Of a stretch of 64,000 bases of DNA, positions 35,006 to 43,402 are shown in pieces. A model generated the notes under the pieces. That model did not search any database, was not told where the DNA came from, and saw nothing but the letters and a program-made list of their open reading frames with translations. Location: positions 150,243-214,242 of the forward strand of contig NZ_VOIQ01000008.1 in NCBI RefSeq assembly GCF_010470675.1, written 5' to 3'. A program made the translations under genes and the position numbers. Every line of letters starts with the position of its first letter. Positions within the stretch are counted from its first letter, which is position 1. The DNA is from Desulfovibrio sp. JC010. Lineage in GTDB: Bacteria > Desulfobacterota > Desulfovibrionia > Desulfovibrionales > Desulfovibrionaceae.

Positions 35006-36826
35006 TTAAATAGTGTCTGCAATCATTTTTATCTGATGAGCCACCCCTTCATATGCTGAATTTAAATCAACGTGAATCATACGGCTATCAGGTTTAAATT
35101 CATACAAATTATGGGGATTGATAATCCTGCCGTTTTCCCCGGTAGCCTTGAGCAATTTATCAAGTGTCTGTCTGTTGGGAGGCTCGGCGATATATATCAA
35201 ATCTGCAGTCATATTCAATTGGACCCAGTCATTAACGGCAGTCACCGGAACCACGCCTTGCCGGTGGTAGGGTTCAGGGTCAACCACGTAAATCTGATCG
35301 AAAAAGGAGGTGTTCAAAAGATGGTCAACAAGAAACTTGTTGTTTCCATATATAACCAGAGAACGACATTTCAGCCGCGACGCCATCTGGCAGAGCACAT
35401 TGGAAGAAAAGAGGACTTTCATCCAGCCCAGATCTATAGTGTAGGTTCTGTCAGCACCGAGATCGTCAATCAATCTTTGCAGCACGGACTCACTGAAGCG
35501 GCTTTTCCCCGGATCGACAACACAGCTGTAATCCATTCCGGTAAACCTTCTGGCTGCCTCAATAAGAGCGTCGTACCCCCCCGATGTGATCCGACCCAAT
35601 ACAATGTTGTCACTATCCCAGACACATTCGGCCGCGACATAGTCATCATTTTCATCACCGGTGTAGACAACCTCCAGCACAGGAAGCGCATTTTTACGCT
35701 TGGCAGCGGTCACCGAGATTCCCTTGACAAATTCGTCCAGTTCCACCCGGTCAAAAAATATCTGATCCTGATATCCGTCCAATCCCGGATATGACACCAA
35801 GTCAAGAGATTGGTGCACATTCTTAGTATCCTTGAGCCGGGCGGCTTCCTCATCAAGCCTGGTCGCGTCAATATCAACAGGATCTATTTTTCCCATCTTG
35901 ATAATCAGCTGCTTTTCATCAGCATTGTACTTGCGGCTGGCCCCCATGATCATAGGCATATGACTGGAATGCATCTTACCATATCCCATGGCAACTTCCT
36001 TGGTATTGTACATGGGCAAATTCTTAAGCAGCGGAGCCACGTATGTATCGGCTACATTCAGAAGCTCAACAACATCAATACCGGTATCAACACCATCTTC
36101 CTCAAGCAGGCAGGCCAGGGCTTCCGATGCCGCATTACCGGCCCCGCGACCGATACCCATAATTGTTGCATCCAAAAACCGTGCACCGCACTCATAAGCC
36201 TTGAGTGTATTGGCAACGGCCATTTTGAGGTTATCATGACCGTGAAAACCAAGCTCACAATTACACCGGCGTTTGGTTTCATTGTAATACAATTCAACCT
36301 CAGCAGGAGTCATTCCTCCCACTGAATCAACCAGATAGATAATATCCGCCCCGGCATCCACAGCATTTTTTGCCATAACTCCATACTCGGCAGCAGTAAC
36401 GGAGTAACTTTTCATAAAATTCATACCTACGGTGAGCCCGAGTTTCTTTGCATACGCAATATCAGGCAGAACCTCATCAGCTTCAGTGGCATTGGCTCCT
36501 ATGCGTACAAAATCCAGTCCAAGATCAACCGCCTCTTTCAAGCTTTCATGCGAGGAAAGAGCAGGGATATAAAACATGCCTATATTAGCTTCAGTTGAAC
36601 TCTTTGCAGCCTTAAGCAAAGAAAAATCATCATGCGGCATGATCCCTTTTCCTGACTGGGAAGCCCCAAGGCCAAGGCCATGGCCGATCTCAATCCAGTT
36701 AAAACCTAAGTTGGAAATTTTCTTTGTAAGAAGGGAAGTATCAAAAGAGGTAAAATTGAAATCAATAGCATAACTTCCATCCCTCAAAGTACACTCTAAA
36801 ATTTCAACATCTCTAAGATTAAGCAT
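35006..36826 (-). CDS. HMGL-like/4-hydroxy-2-oxovalerate-type aldolase fused to an unidentified C-terminal domain
   Basis: 606 residues from ATG 36826 (AGGAGGG-type site CGGAGGGTGAT directly upstream). An earlier in-frame codon lacks this. TIM-barrel pyruvate aldolase in about 1-300: LECTLRDGSY (10-19, catalytic Asp/Arg) and the divalent metal motif HGHDN (195-199). The C-terminal about 300 residues are not recognised. They contain two Rossmann-like stretches (TYTIDLGWMKVLFSS and LVIYGNNKFLVDHLL) and a repeated ITSGGYDALIEA-like strand. The aldolase may build the carboxylic acid that the downstream AMP-ligase activates. A C7 tract lies at 35576-35582. Confidence 0.75.
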   Translation of the reverse strand: MLNLRDVEILECTLRDGSYAIDFNFTSFDTSLLTKKISNLGFNWIEIGHGLGLGASQSGKGIMPHDDFSLLKAAKSSTEANIGMFYIPALSSHESLKEAVDLGLDFVRIGANATEADEVLPDIAYAKKLGLTVGMNFMKSYSVTAAEYGVMAKNAVDAGADIIYLVDSVGGMTPAEVELYYNETKRRCNCELGFHGHDNLKMAVANTLKAYECGARFLDATIMGIGRGAGNAASEALACLLEEDGVDTGIDVVELLNVADTYVAPLLKNLPMYNTKEVAMGYGKMHSSHMPMIMGASRKYNADEKQLIIKMGKIDPVDIDATRLDEEAARLKDTKNVHQSLDLVSYPGLDGYQDQIFFDRVELDEFVKGISVTAAKRKNALPVLEVVYTGDENDDYVAAECVWDSDNIVLGRITSGGYDALIEAARRFTGMDYSCVVDPGKSRFSESVLQRLIDDLGADRTYTIDLGWMKVLFSSNVLCQMASRLKCRSLVIYGNNKFLVDHLLNTSFFDQIYVVDPEPYHRQGVVPVTAVNDWVQLNMTADLIYIAEPPNRQTLDKLLKATGENGRIINPHNLYEFKPDSRMIHVDLNSAYEGVAHQIKMIADTI

Positions 36827-36938
36827 ATCACCCTCCGCTACGGCATGGCTTCTCATAATTTACGCAATAAAAAATAGTACCTACTGAAAAAGACTGGCCT
36901 CAATCCACCATGTTGTCAAGAAAAACTGAACGAAAAGA

Positions 36939-37796
36939 TTACACCATGTCCCGATACAACACGGTTTCAAGTTTACCCAACTGCTCAAGAACCCTTTCAA
37001 TTTTTCTATTTTTTACAATATCATAGGGGTCGAAATAATGAGTGAGAAAAAGATTGTTTTGAACGATGAAATCAATAGTCTGCGCAAACTCCTTAACAAA
37101 GAGGTCGTCATCACCCAGAAAAGGGTTCTGCTTACGGAGCATGTTCCACGAATCAAAAATAGCGAATGGAAAATTAAGGCTGCACCCGGTAGGAATTTCC
37201 ATGACACCGTGTGAATGCATGGCAGGAGCACCATAGCCCTTGTATGCGCATGCAGCTGTCGAACTGCTGTATTTGTAACCCAGCTCAGACAAAATAGGAT
37301 AAACACTCTCAGTATGCAGGTTGCCGTAATGCGGAGTCCTGAATCCGACACATTCAACGCTCAAAACATCGTGGATGACTTCATGTGCGCGTGCGATTTC
37401 GTCCTTTTGTTCAGCATATGACAGTTTATTAAAAAACCTGTCCGGAGCCCAATGGGGGTTATCCGGATGGGTGTACGTATGGTTGATGATCTCGTGACCC
37501 TCATCAACTGCGCGTTTGTGGATATCAGGATATTTCTCCACAAACTTCCCGATCACCGCCATGCCGGCTTTAATATCATGGGCATTGAGAAGATCCAGCA
37601 ACCGGGGAAAAGCTTCGATATCTTTTTCAAAATCAAAGTCAAAAGTTAATGCGTAAGCAGGCCTTCCCAGCGGGTTGACCTGCTTACGCATAAAATTTTT
37701 GAAATAAAACTGGGGACAACACCTGTGGACCAGCCGCCTGACCGCATAGGCAAGATATTTATTTCGGTAGGGACGGATCAACGGTCTATAGAGCAT
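36939..37796 (-). CDS. Polysaccharide deacetylase (NodB homology, CE4)
   Basis: 285 residues. TFDFDFEKDIEAFP replaces the usual TFDDG motif but keeps the acidic pair. HEIINHTYTHPDNPHW carries the His motif. FRTPHYGNLH corresponds to the arginine/pro motif. The first NodB motif deviating (FDFD rather than FDDG) is seen in some family branches. No signal peptide is visible, though an N-terminal basic patch is. It overlaps the upstream gene by 19 bases. May deacetylate an intermediate of the glycan. Substrate unknown. Confidence 0.75.
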   Translation of the reverse strand: MLYRPLIRPYRNKYLAYAVRRLVHRCCPQFYFKNFMRKQVNPLGRPAYALTFDFDFEKDIEAFPRLLDLLNAHDIKAGMAVIGKFVEKYPDIHKRAVDEGHEIINHTYTHPDNPHWAPDRFFNKLSYAEQKDEIARAHEVIHDVLSVECVGFRTPHYGNLHTESVYPILSELGYKYSSSTAACAYKGYGAPAMHSHGVMEIPTGCSLNFPFAIFDSWNMLRKQNPFLGDDDLFVKEFAQTIDFIVQNNLFLTHYFDPYDIVKNRKIERVLEQLGKLETVLYRDMV

Positions 37797-39217
37797 GGAA
37801 GAACCATATCCTCATATAAAGCAATCTCCTTCCTAAGAGCATCAACCAGCACAGGAGCAGCCTCGACCCCCTTTTCGTACTCCTCATCCGACAGGAAAGA
37901 CGGATAGTCATATGAAGCATCGTAAAGAGCTGCAAAAAAATGACGCTGCTCTTCCTTATTGAACTCAAGATCAGGAAGAACATCCCAGACATTTTGCGGC
38001 CTTTCTATTTTACAAACATTCTTGCTGCAGCTGATATACGGATCACCATAAGTAATTATAGGAATCCCTAAGGCCATTGCTTCAAGGGAAACAGTTGTTC
38101 CGGTTGCAACAACAACAGCCTTGCTTCGCAATAAAATATCTCTGGTAGGGTATGTGGGCGGCAAGAGAACAACATTGCTGAGCAGGCTCAATTCCTTGTA
38201 AAAACGTTTTGTGTGGTTACCAAAACATGCAGGATGCTCTTTCACCAAAATCTTATAACCGCACTTGCCATACAGAGCCATGAGTTCAATGACAAATTCC
38301 TGATTTGCATATTCCGGCTGTTCAGCCATGAGTCCGGCCTCAGGTACCAGTTGAAGAAAAAAGGAAATATTTTTATCACCCTCTATGGAATCAGAAAAAT
38401 ACTGTCGAGCACGAAATCTATTTATCTGCCTAATCATAAACGGACGCAGACTTTCTCCATGTAAAACGTCTCTCATTTTTTTAAATATTTGAGAATATGA
38501 ATATTTTTTAAAAAGACTGACCTTGTCTCGGTTGATTTTATCATATTCTGAGAGTTTCGCCTCTTTACTCATATTGGCTAAAATTTTATCAGACCAAGCG
38601 TATGCCTCAGAACTTAGATGCCCACGTGCATGTACATAGTCAAATTTAGGACTTTTACTTGTTAGCCCGGAAGCCAGTCTTACCCGTAAATCTCCTCCCA
38701 CAGAAATCAAAATTTGACAAAAAGCCTGTTTAATCATTCCTGTATCGATCATTGCATTAAGAATGAAGGACTCAATAGTATCTATAAACTCATAAAAACA
38801 ATAATCCACTTGATACTTTTCAACTACTTCTTTCAAAAAAGAAGTAAGAAACGGAAAAATTTTCTCAATATTGGCATTCCGTGAGCGATGTCCACTTGTT
38901 CTGCTGTATCTCAATACATATTTTTCATATAAAATATAATTTATATTCAATGAGTAGCAATTCTTGTTCAAAAATTCCTCAGCCAATGCTCCTTGCTGAA
39001 TATATTCGTCACTATCGGCGCTGATAACGTCGTCCAGTTGGCTTGAGGTCGGCATTCTTTCTACCTCAATGCCATCTATTTTAAAAAAATCAGACGTACT
39101 ATCTTCATGGAGAAGCACAAGAATCGAAAATTCATTACGCAGCAGCTTTGCTAGCCGCATATAAAATGAATCAAGCCTTGGACGACTTAAAAACATTAAA
39201 ACAGGACGTTTTTTCAT
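37778..39217 (-). CDS. Capsule-polysaccharide-type glycosyltransferase (KpsC/KpsS-like)
   Basis: 479 residues. GT-B-like layout. The C-terminal half has FFLQLVPEA, ILVKEHPACFGNH and a VVVATGTTVSLEAMALGIPIITYGDP segment, which resemble the capsule synthesis (KpsS/KpsC-type, Kdo-transferase-like) family. The N-terminal region is mainly helical with no recognised motif. GAGGTATTA before the ATG. AT-rich in the N-terminal half. It overlaps the deacetylase start by 19 bases. Donor unknown. Confidence 0.65.
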   Translation of the reverse strand: MKKRPVLMFLSRPRLDSFYMRLAKLLRNEFSILVLLHEDSTSDFFKIDGIEVERMPTSSQLDDVISADSDEYIQQGALAEEFLNKNCYSLNINYILYEKYVLRYSRTSGHRSRNANIEKIFPFLTSFLKEVVEKYQVDYCFYEFIDTIESFILNAMIDTGMIKQAFCQILISVGGDLRVRLASGLTSKSPKFDYVHARGHLSSEAYAWSDKILANMSKEAKLSEYDKINRDKVSLFKKYSYSQIFKKMRDVLHGESLRPFMIRQINRFRARQYFSDSIEGDKNISFFLQLVPEAGLMAEQPEYANQEFVIELMALYGKCGYKILVKEHPACFGNHTKRFYKELSLLSNVVLLPPTYPTRDILLRSKAVVVATGTTVSLEAMALGIPIITYGDPYISCSKNVCKIERPQNVWDVLPDLEFNKEEQRHFFAALYDASYDYPSFLSDEEYEKGVEAAPVLVDALRKEIALYEDMVLPCSIDR

Positions 39218-39232
39218 TAATACCTCAATTAT

Positions 39233-39583
39233 TTAAACGGCCCATTCATCAAGCCAGCTTATGACACGCGAATCATTTTGTTCAAGATAAGCTAAAAATT
39301 CATCGACCTTGTCTTCCTCTACCAGATTAACCACAATCTTAGGTACACCTGTCAACATACTCATTACAATCGCGGTCTTATAGCCCTGCTTTTTAAGGCT
39401 CGCATTTACTGAATTGGACAGGTACCAGCCCCATTCCTTGCGTGTGAGGTCGTGTCTTTTTCCAGTTTCAGTCTCAAAGGTAAATTGCTCATCAGCATCC
39501 AAAAAAATAGTCCCACAATCCTTGAGTGTTACTTTAGGGGTAGCTTTGAATTCACGCGGTGTCTCTTTGATATCCATCTTCAT
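39233..39583 (-). CDS. Conserved small protein of unknown function in glycan cluster
   Basis: 116 residues from ATG 39583 with GGGAGAACATT ribosome binding site. A reading from 39628 would overlap asnB. Soluble, mixed alpha/beta, no motif recognised. Contains VTLKDCGTIFLDADEQFTFETETG and, near the C-terminus, KTAIVMSMLTGVPKIVVNLVEEDKVDEF. It lies 29 bp after the third asnB and 15 bp before the KpsC/S-like gene. Its consistent position next to asnB suggests a partner or accessory role. I do not assign a function. Confidence 0.6.
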   Translation of the reverse strand: MKMDIKETPREFKATPKVTLKDCGTIFLDADEQFTFETETGKRHDLTRKEWGWYLSNSVNASLKKQGYKTAIVMSMLTGVPKIVVNLVEEDKVDEFLAYLEQNDSRVISWLDEWAV

Positions 39584-39612
39584 AATGTTCTCCCAAAAAA
39601 TCACGTTAATAA

Positions 39613-41526
39613 CTATACAGAGCCCCAAAATTGCTCATGCCACACACACAGGTTAATATACTGCCAGAAAAACATGTAATGATCCTCGCCGGCGAGATGC
39701 CTGGCGTAGAGATCTTTCAGTTTTCCATGATCGTAAATTTCCTCGTTCACATAGGAACGGGCATTTATCAACTCTTCCATCTGGGCCCGGTTCTCATTAC
39801 GAATCCATTCATCAAAGGGAGCAACGAAGCCGGCCTTATCTGTTCTGGTCCGAACTTTTTCAGGCAGAATTCCTTTCATGGATTCACGCAGCAGCCATTT
39901 CCCGAGTCCGTTGCGGATCTTATACTCATTACCAATATTGAAACAGAAGTCTGCAAGACGGTAATCTAAGAAGGGCACCCGGTTTTCAATGGAAAAGGCC
40001 ATCATATTTCTGTCTTCAGAACGCAGGGACGCTGGAATGGTTTCGTTGAACATTTCCAAGTAGAGACGTTTGGCAAGTTCGCCATCCATGTCCGGTCGAT
40101 CAATTTCCTTGCGGATTCCCTCGGTCAATCTTCCGGACAGATGTCCAACATACTGGGAAAACTTGTTCAACGCGGCCCGGCGGTCCGTCATAAGTGACTC
40201 AATATAGTTCCTTTCGCGCACACACTCCTGCGGATCGCGGCCATGATTGGCCAACCAGGCATCCATTTCATATTTATCGCTACCACCGGCAGCCCGAATA
40301 TCGTGAAAATTATAGTGATAGTGATCCCAATAACCACCGAGCAGCTCATCCCCACCGTGTCCGGTAAGAATTACAGGAATATCCTCTTTGGCTATTTCGC
40401 GGATGATCACATAAATACAGTACCAGGTAACAGTACAAATCGGCTCGTCGTGATAAGCCATCATCTCACGCAGCACATCGAACATTTCGTTGGGCTTAGG
40501 ATAGATATACTTATGAGTCGTTCCGGCCTTTGCAACCACAGAATCAATATACTCTGATTCATCGTAACGTCCTGTGCCAGTCACTCCGGAAAACGTATGC
40601 ATGTCTGCAGAATGGTTGGATGCCATGCAGGTAATTGAGGTGGAGTCCATCCCCCCGCTGAGCATACATCCTACGGGCACATCACTACGCAATCTGACAC
40701 GTACCGCATCTTCAAGCAATTCCCGGAACATGACTACAAGGTCCTTTTCCGAAGCTGTTGCGAGTTCAGGACGACTTGCCACATCCCAATATTTTTCCAC
40801 TCTACTTGAACCAGCCCCGGTAATGCTCAGGACATGTCCTTTAGGAACCTGATTGATGTCCTTGAAAAAGGATTCATCGTCATCATCAACATAACGGTAG
40901 TTACGTCCGGCGTAATCCACGATTTTGCTTTCGTTGACTTCTTTAGGCGTATCCTGCCGGGCAAACAACGACTTTATTTCTGAGGAAAAAAGAACGTGAC
41001 GCCCGGATTCGTAGTAATAGAGAGGCTTTTTGCCGAAACGGTCGCGCGAAAGGTGCAGTACGTCACTGCGGGGGTCATAAATAGCCAGCCCCCACATACC
41101 GTTGAAACGGCTGAAACAACCGATTCCCCATTCCACATAGGCTTTGAGCACCACCTCGGTATCGGTGGTGGTCTCAAAGCTGTGGCCCAGTTTCTTCAAT
41201 TCTTCAGCAAGCTCCACGTAGTTATAGACCTCGCCGTTAAAAACGATCCAGACCCCGGTCGCGCTATGGCCCATGGGTTGCTGGCCGCGTTCGGAAAGGT
41301 CAAGAATGGAGAGCCGCCGGTGCCCGAGACCTATCTGGCCATATTTGAGAGACGGAGAGTTCTCATCATCCCTGAACATGGCATGCTCGCCAGAACTTTT
41401 ATCAATGAGCAGACATCCGGAATCATTGGGACCACGATGTTTGATGGCCCGGGTCATGTCTTTGATCTCGGCCTGACTGATGCGACTGTCGCCATTAATA
41501 GCGAAGAAGCCTACAATTCCACACAT
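39613..41526 (-). CDS. asnB: Asparagine synthetase-type amidotransferase (third of three)
   Basis: 637 residues. MCGIVGF with catalytic Cys2, VFNGEVYNY, SRDRFGKKPLYYYE, and the PP-loop SGGMDS at 290-295 with Met replacing the Val of the other two copies. Located 20 bp after the WbpG-like N-acetyl-sugar amidotransferase. WbpG-type enzymes normally get ammonia from HisH/HisF-type subunits, which are absent here. This AsnB could alternatively be an independent amidating enzyme. Sequence is distinct from the first two copies. Confidence 0.87.
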   Translation of the reverse strand: MCGIVGFFAINGDSRISQAEIKDMTRAIKHRGPNDSGCLLIDKSSGEHAMFRDDENSPSLKYGQIGLGHRRLSILDLSERGQQPMGHSATGVWIVFNGEVYNYVELAEELKKLGHSFETTTDTEVVLKAYVEWGIGCFSRFNGMWGLAIYDPRSDVLHLSRDRFGKKPLYYYESGRHVLFSSEIKSLFARQDTPKEVNESKIVDYAGRNYRYVDDDDESFFKDINQVPKGHVLSITGAGSSRVEKYWDVASRPELATASEKDLVVMFRELLEDAVRVRLRSDVPVGCMLSGGMDSTSITCMASNHSADMHTFSGVTGTGRYDESEYIDSVVAKAGTTHKYIYPKPNEMFDVLREMMAYHDEPICTVTWYCIYVIIREIAKEDIPVILTGHGGDELLGGYWDHYHYNFHDIRAAGGSDKYEMDAWLANHGRDPQECVRERNYIESLMTDRRAALNKFSQYVGHLSGRLTEGIRKEIDRPDMDGELAKRLYLEMFNETIPASLRSEDRNMMAFSIENRVPFLDYRLADFCFNIGNEYKIRNGLGKWLLRESMKGILPEKVRTRTDKAGFVAPFDEWIRNENRAQMEELINARSYVNEEIYDHGKLKDLYARHLAGEDHYMFFWQYINLCVWHEQFWGSV

Positions 41527-41546
41527 ATTACTATTCCAGTATGTTG

Positions 41547-42671
41547 CTAATCTTCAAGGTGACCGGGAATGTACCAGTTGCCGGATTCGTCTTTTTTCCA
41601 AATATTTGTGTCGCGGTAACTTTCAACCACTTCAAAAAAACGCTCGCGGCTGATACCGATGAACTCGCAGAAATCGTTCACATATTCATCGGAGAGCGGC
41701 TCAAGGTCATATTTGCGAACCAATTCCTTGGCTTCATCGCGACTCAGAGTTCCAAGGCGGATGTCTTCACAGGCATGGTCGGTTCCGCGACCGTATCCGA
41801 ATTTAAGGACTTTGAAGTACTGGTGGATACGGTTGATTTTTTCATCAATGCCCACATAGGTACGGTAGGTGCCTTCACGTGGCTCGGAAAGTTCTTTAAA
41901 CCCGTATTCCTTGGCTATTTCGCGATGCGCTTCAGAATCCCAATAGAAATAGTAGCTTGAAAATGCAGTTACTATATCAGACTCCTCAATCTCATCAGGG
42001 AAGTCATAGTTAACCAGCTTTTCCATGGGGATATTGTATTCTTTTGAAATAAAAGCCGCATCATGTCCGCTGTTTGCAGCATATTTGGAAAACCACTTTC
42101 TGGTCATCTGAGCAAGCCCGGAGATATCATCATCGCCGCCGTATTCGAAAGCAGAATTTTCTCCTAGAAAAACAAGAGGAATTTTAAAAGCAAGAGCAAC
42201 TCGCAGCGGGTAACCGTGAAGCATGGTGTGGCTGAGCAGATCAGGATCACCGAAATCTTCATAGCCGATGCGGATCAATTCCTTTTGAAGCTTCAACTCA
42301 GGCCGGAATATCTGCAGGGAAGCACCCATATTTTCGGGAATGCATTTCAGGTTTTCAATACCGATTTCAGTTTTAATGCCGTAATCAACATTTACAGCGA
42401 GAATGCGCAGATCATATTCCAGCATCCTGTGGACCTGAGTCATGCTGTCTTTGCCGCCGCTGACCGGAACCAACACATCAAAAAAAGGTGCTTTCTTAGC
42501 CTTGATCTTTGCAACCAGCTCATCAAGCTCAGCTTTGCGGGCATCCCAGTCAATGCCGTCTACAGACTGTTTTTCTTCAGCAGCCACCTTACAGGCACTG
42601 CAAACACCCTCATCATCAAATACAATGTAGGGCTTCGTGGACGGCATCAAGCACTTGGAACAATATTTCAT
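41547..42671 (-). CDS. N-acetyl-sugar amidotransferase, WbpG/PseA-like
   Basis: 374 residues. A four-cysteine zinc-ribbon start (CSKCLMPST, CSAC) is followed by a PP-loop VSGGKDSMTQV (69-79). WbpG/PseA family enzymes convert an N-acetyl group to an acetamidino group, usually with HisH- and HisF-like ammonia-supplying partners. None were seen. The start codon is directly adjacent to the stop of the upstream acetyltransferase gene (no gap), and asnB follows by 20 bp, so the three are tightly coupled. An acetamidino modification of a surface sugar is the best guess. Confidence 0.82.
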   Translation of the reverse strand: MKYCSKCLMPSTKPYIVFDDEGVCSACKVAAEEKQSVDGIDWDARKAELDELVAKIKAKKAPFFDVLVPVSGGKDSMTQVHRMLEYDLRILAVNVDYGIKTEIGIENLKCIPENMGASLQIFRPELKLQKELIRIGYEDFGDPDLLSHTMLHGYPLRVALAFKIPLVFLGENSAFEYGGDDDISGLAQMTRKWFSKYAANSGHDAAFISKEYNIPMEKLVNYDFPDEIEESDIVTAFSSYYFYWDSEAHREIAKEYGFKELSEPREGTYRTYVGIDEKINRIHQYFKVLKFGYGRGTDHACEDIRLGTLSRDEAKELVRKYDLEPLSDEYVNDFCEFIGISRERFFEVVESYRDTNIWKKDESGNWYIPGHLED

Positions 42672-43298
42672 TTATTTTCTCTCCGAAACTTTTTTGGCTG
42701 GGATGCCTACATTGACAGAATAAGGTTCAGTATCCTTTGTGACAACAGCCCCGGCCCCTACAATACTACCTTTAGCAAGGGTAACGCCTTTCATTACCGT
42801 AACATTGGCAGCAAGCCAGCAATCATCTTCGATGTATATCGGTTCATGGACAAATCCAGCCTCACGCACCGGTGTATCGCGCTTAAACACATGTTCATTG
42901 GCGTTCAGGCTCGTTCTAGGGCCAATAATGCATTGTCTACCGATAATCAAGTCCGCCCCACCATTGATAATAGCAAAAGACGTGACAATGGAGCCTTCAC
43001 CCACTGCAATTGTTCCCTCACGGGCAGAGACGAATCTGCAATTACCTTCAATGGTAACATTGTCCTTGAAAACTATTTTACCGTTTTCACGGTTACGCAG
43101 ATCTATCCCGCCGAGAATGGAAACATTGTTACCGATAACAATATTGGACCCCTTTCCCCTGATCTTAAGAAGAGGAATTCCTTCCATATAAAAATCTGAT
43201 CCAACCTGTATCCCGTAAAGCCGCAGGATAAATTTCATGATCAGGCTGTGCAGAAGCCAATATTTTTTATTCGTAATTAAGGCCAAAAAATCAAACAT
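42672..43298 (-). CDS. Hexapeptide-repeat sugar acetyltransferase (LbH family)
   Basis: 208 residues. Left-handed beta-helix repeats from IRGKGSNIVIGNNVSI on, with a central NGGADLIIGRQCIIGPRTSL and a C-terminal IVGAGAVVTKDTEPYSVNVGIPAKKV, which is typical of maltose/galactoside-type acetyltransferases. Acts on sugar O- or N- positions with acetyl-CoA. Sits between the terminator-like hairpin after the epimerase and the WbpG-like gene. The stop TAA abuts the WbpG ATG. Confidence 0.82.
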   Translation of the reverse strand: MFDFLALITNKKYWLLHSLIMKFILRLYGIQVGSDFYMEGIPLLKIRGKGSNIVIGNNVSILGGIDLRNRENGKIVFKDNVTIEGNCRFVSAREGTIAVGEGSIVTSFAIINGGADLIIGRQCIIGPRTSLNANEHVFKRDTPVREAGFVHEPIYIEDDCWLAANVTVMKGVTLAKGSIVGAGAVVTKDTEPYSVNVGIPAKKVSERK

Positions 43299-43349
43299 TG
43301 CTAACCTTTCAATTTCAGGCTGTAAAATTTATTTCGTCGCTCCAAAAAG

Positions 43350-43376
43350 CCCTCCCCCTGCAAGGCAGGGAGAGGG
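43350..43376 (-). terminator. Intrinsic terminator between epimerase and acetyltransferase genes
   Basis: Stem CCCTCCCCCTGC (43350-43361) and GCAGGGAGAGGG (43365-43376), one mismatch, 3-nt loop. On the minus strand it is followed by CTTTTTGG, a T5 run. It could end the epimerase transcript and limit read-through into the minus-strand glycan unit. Confidence 0.65.
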
Positions 43377-43402
43377 ACTCAATCTTCGTATAAAACCAAT
43401 TA

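Noticed and set aside
42216-43199. 327-codon plus-strand frame
   Set aside because: Lies opposite the WbpG-like and acetyltransferase genes and crosses both. Coding evidence favours the minus strand.
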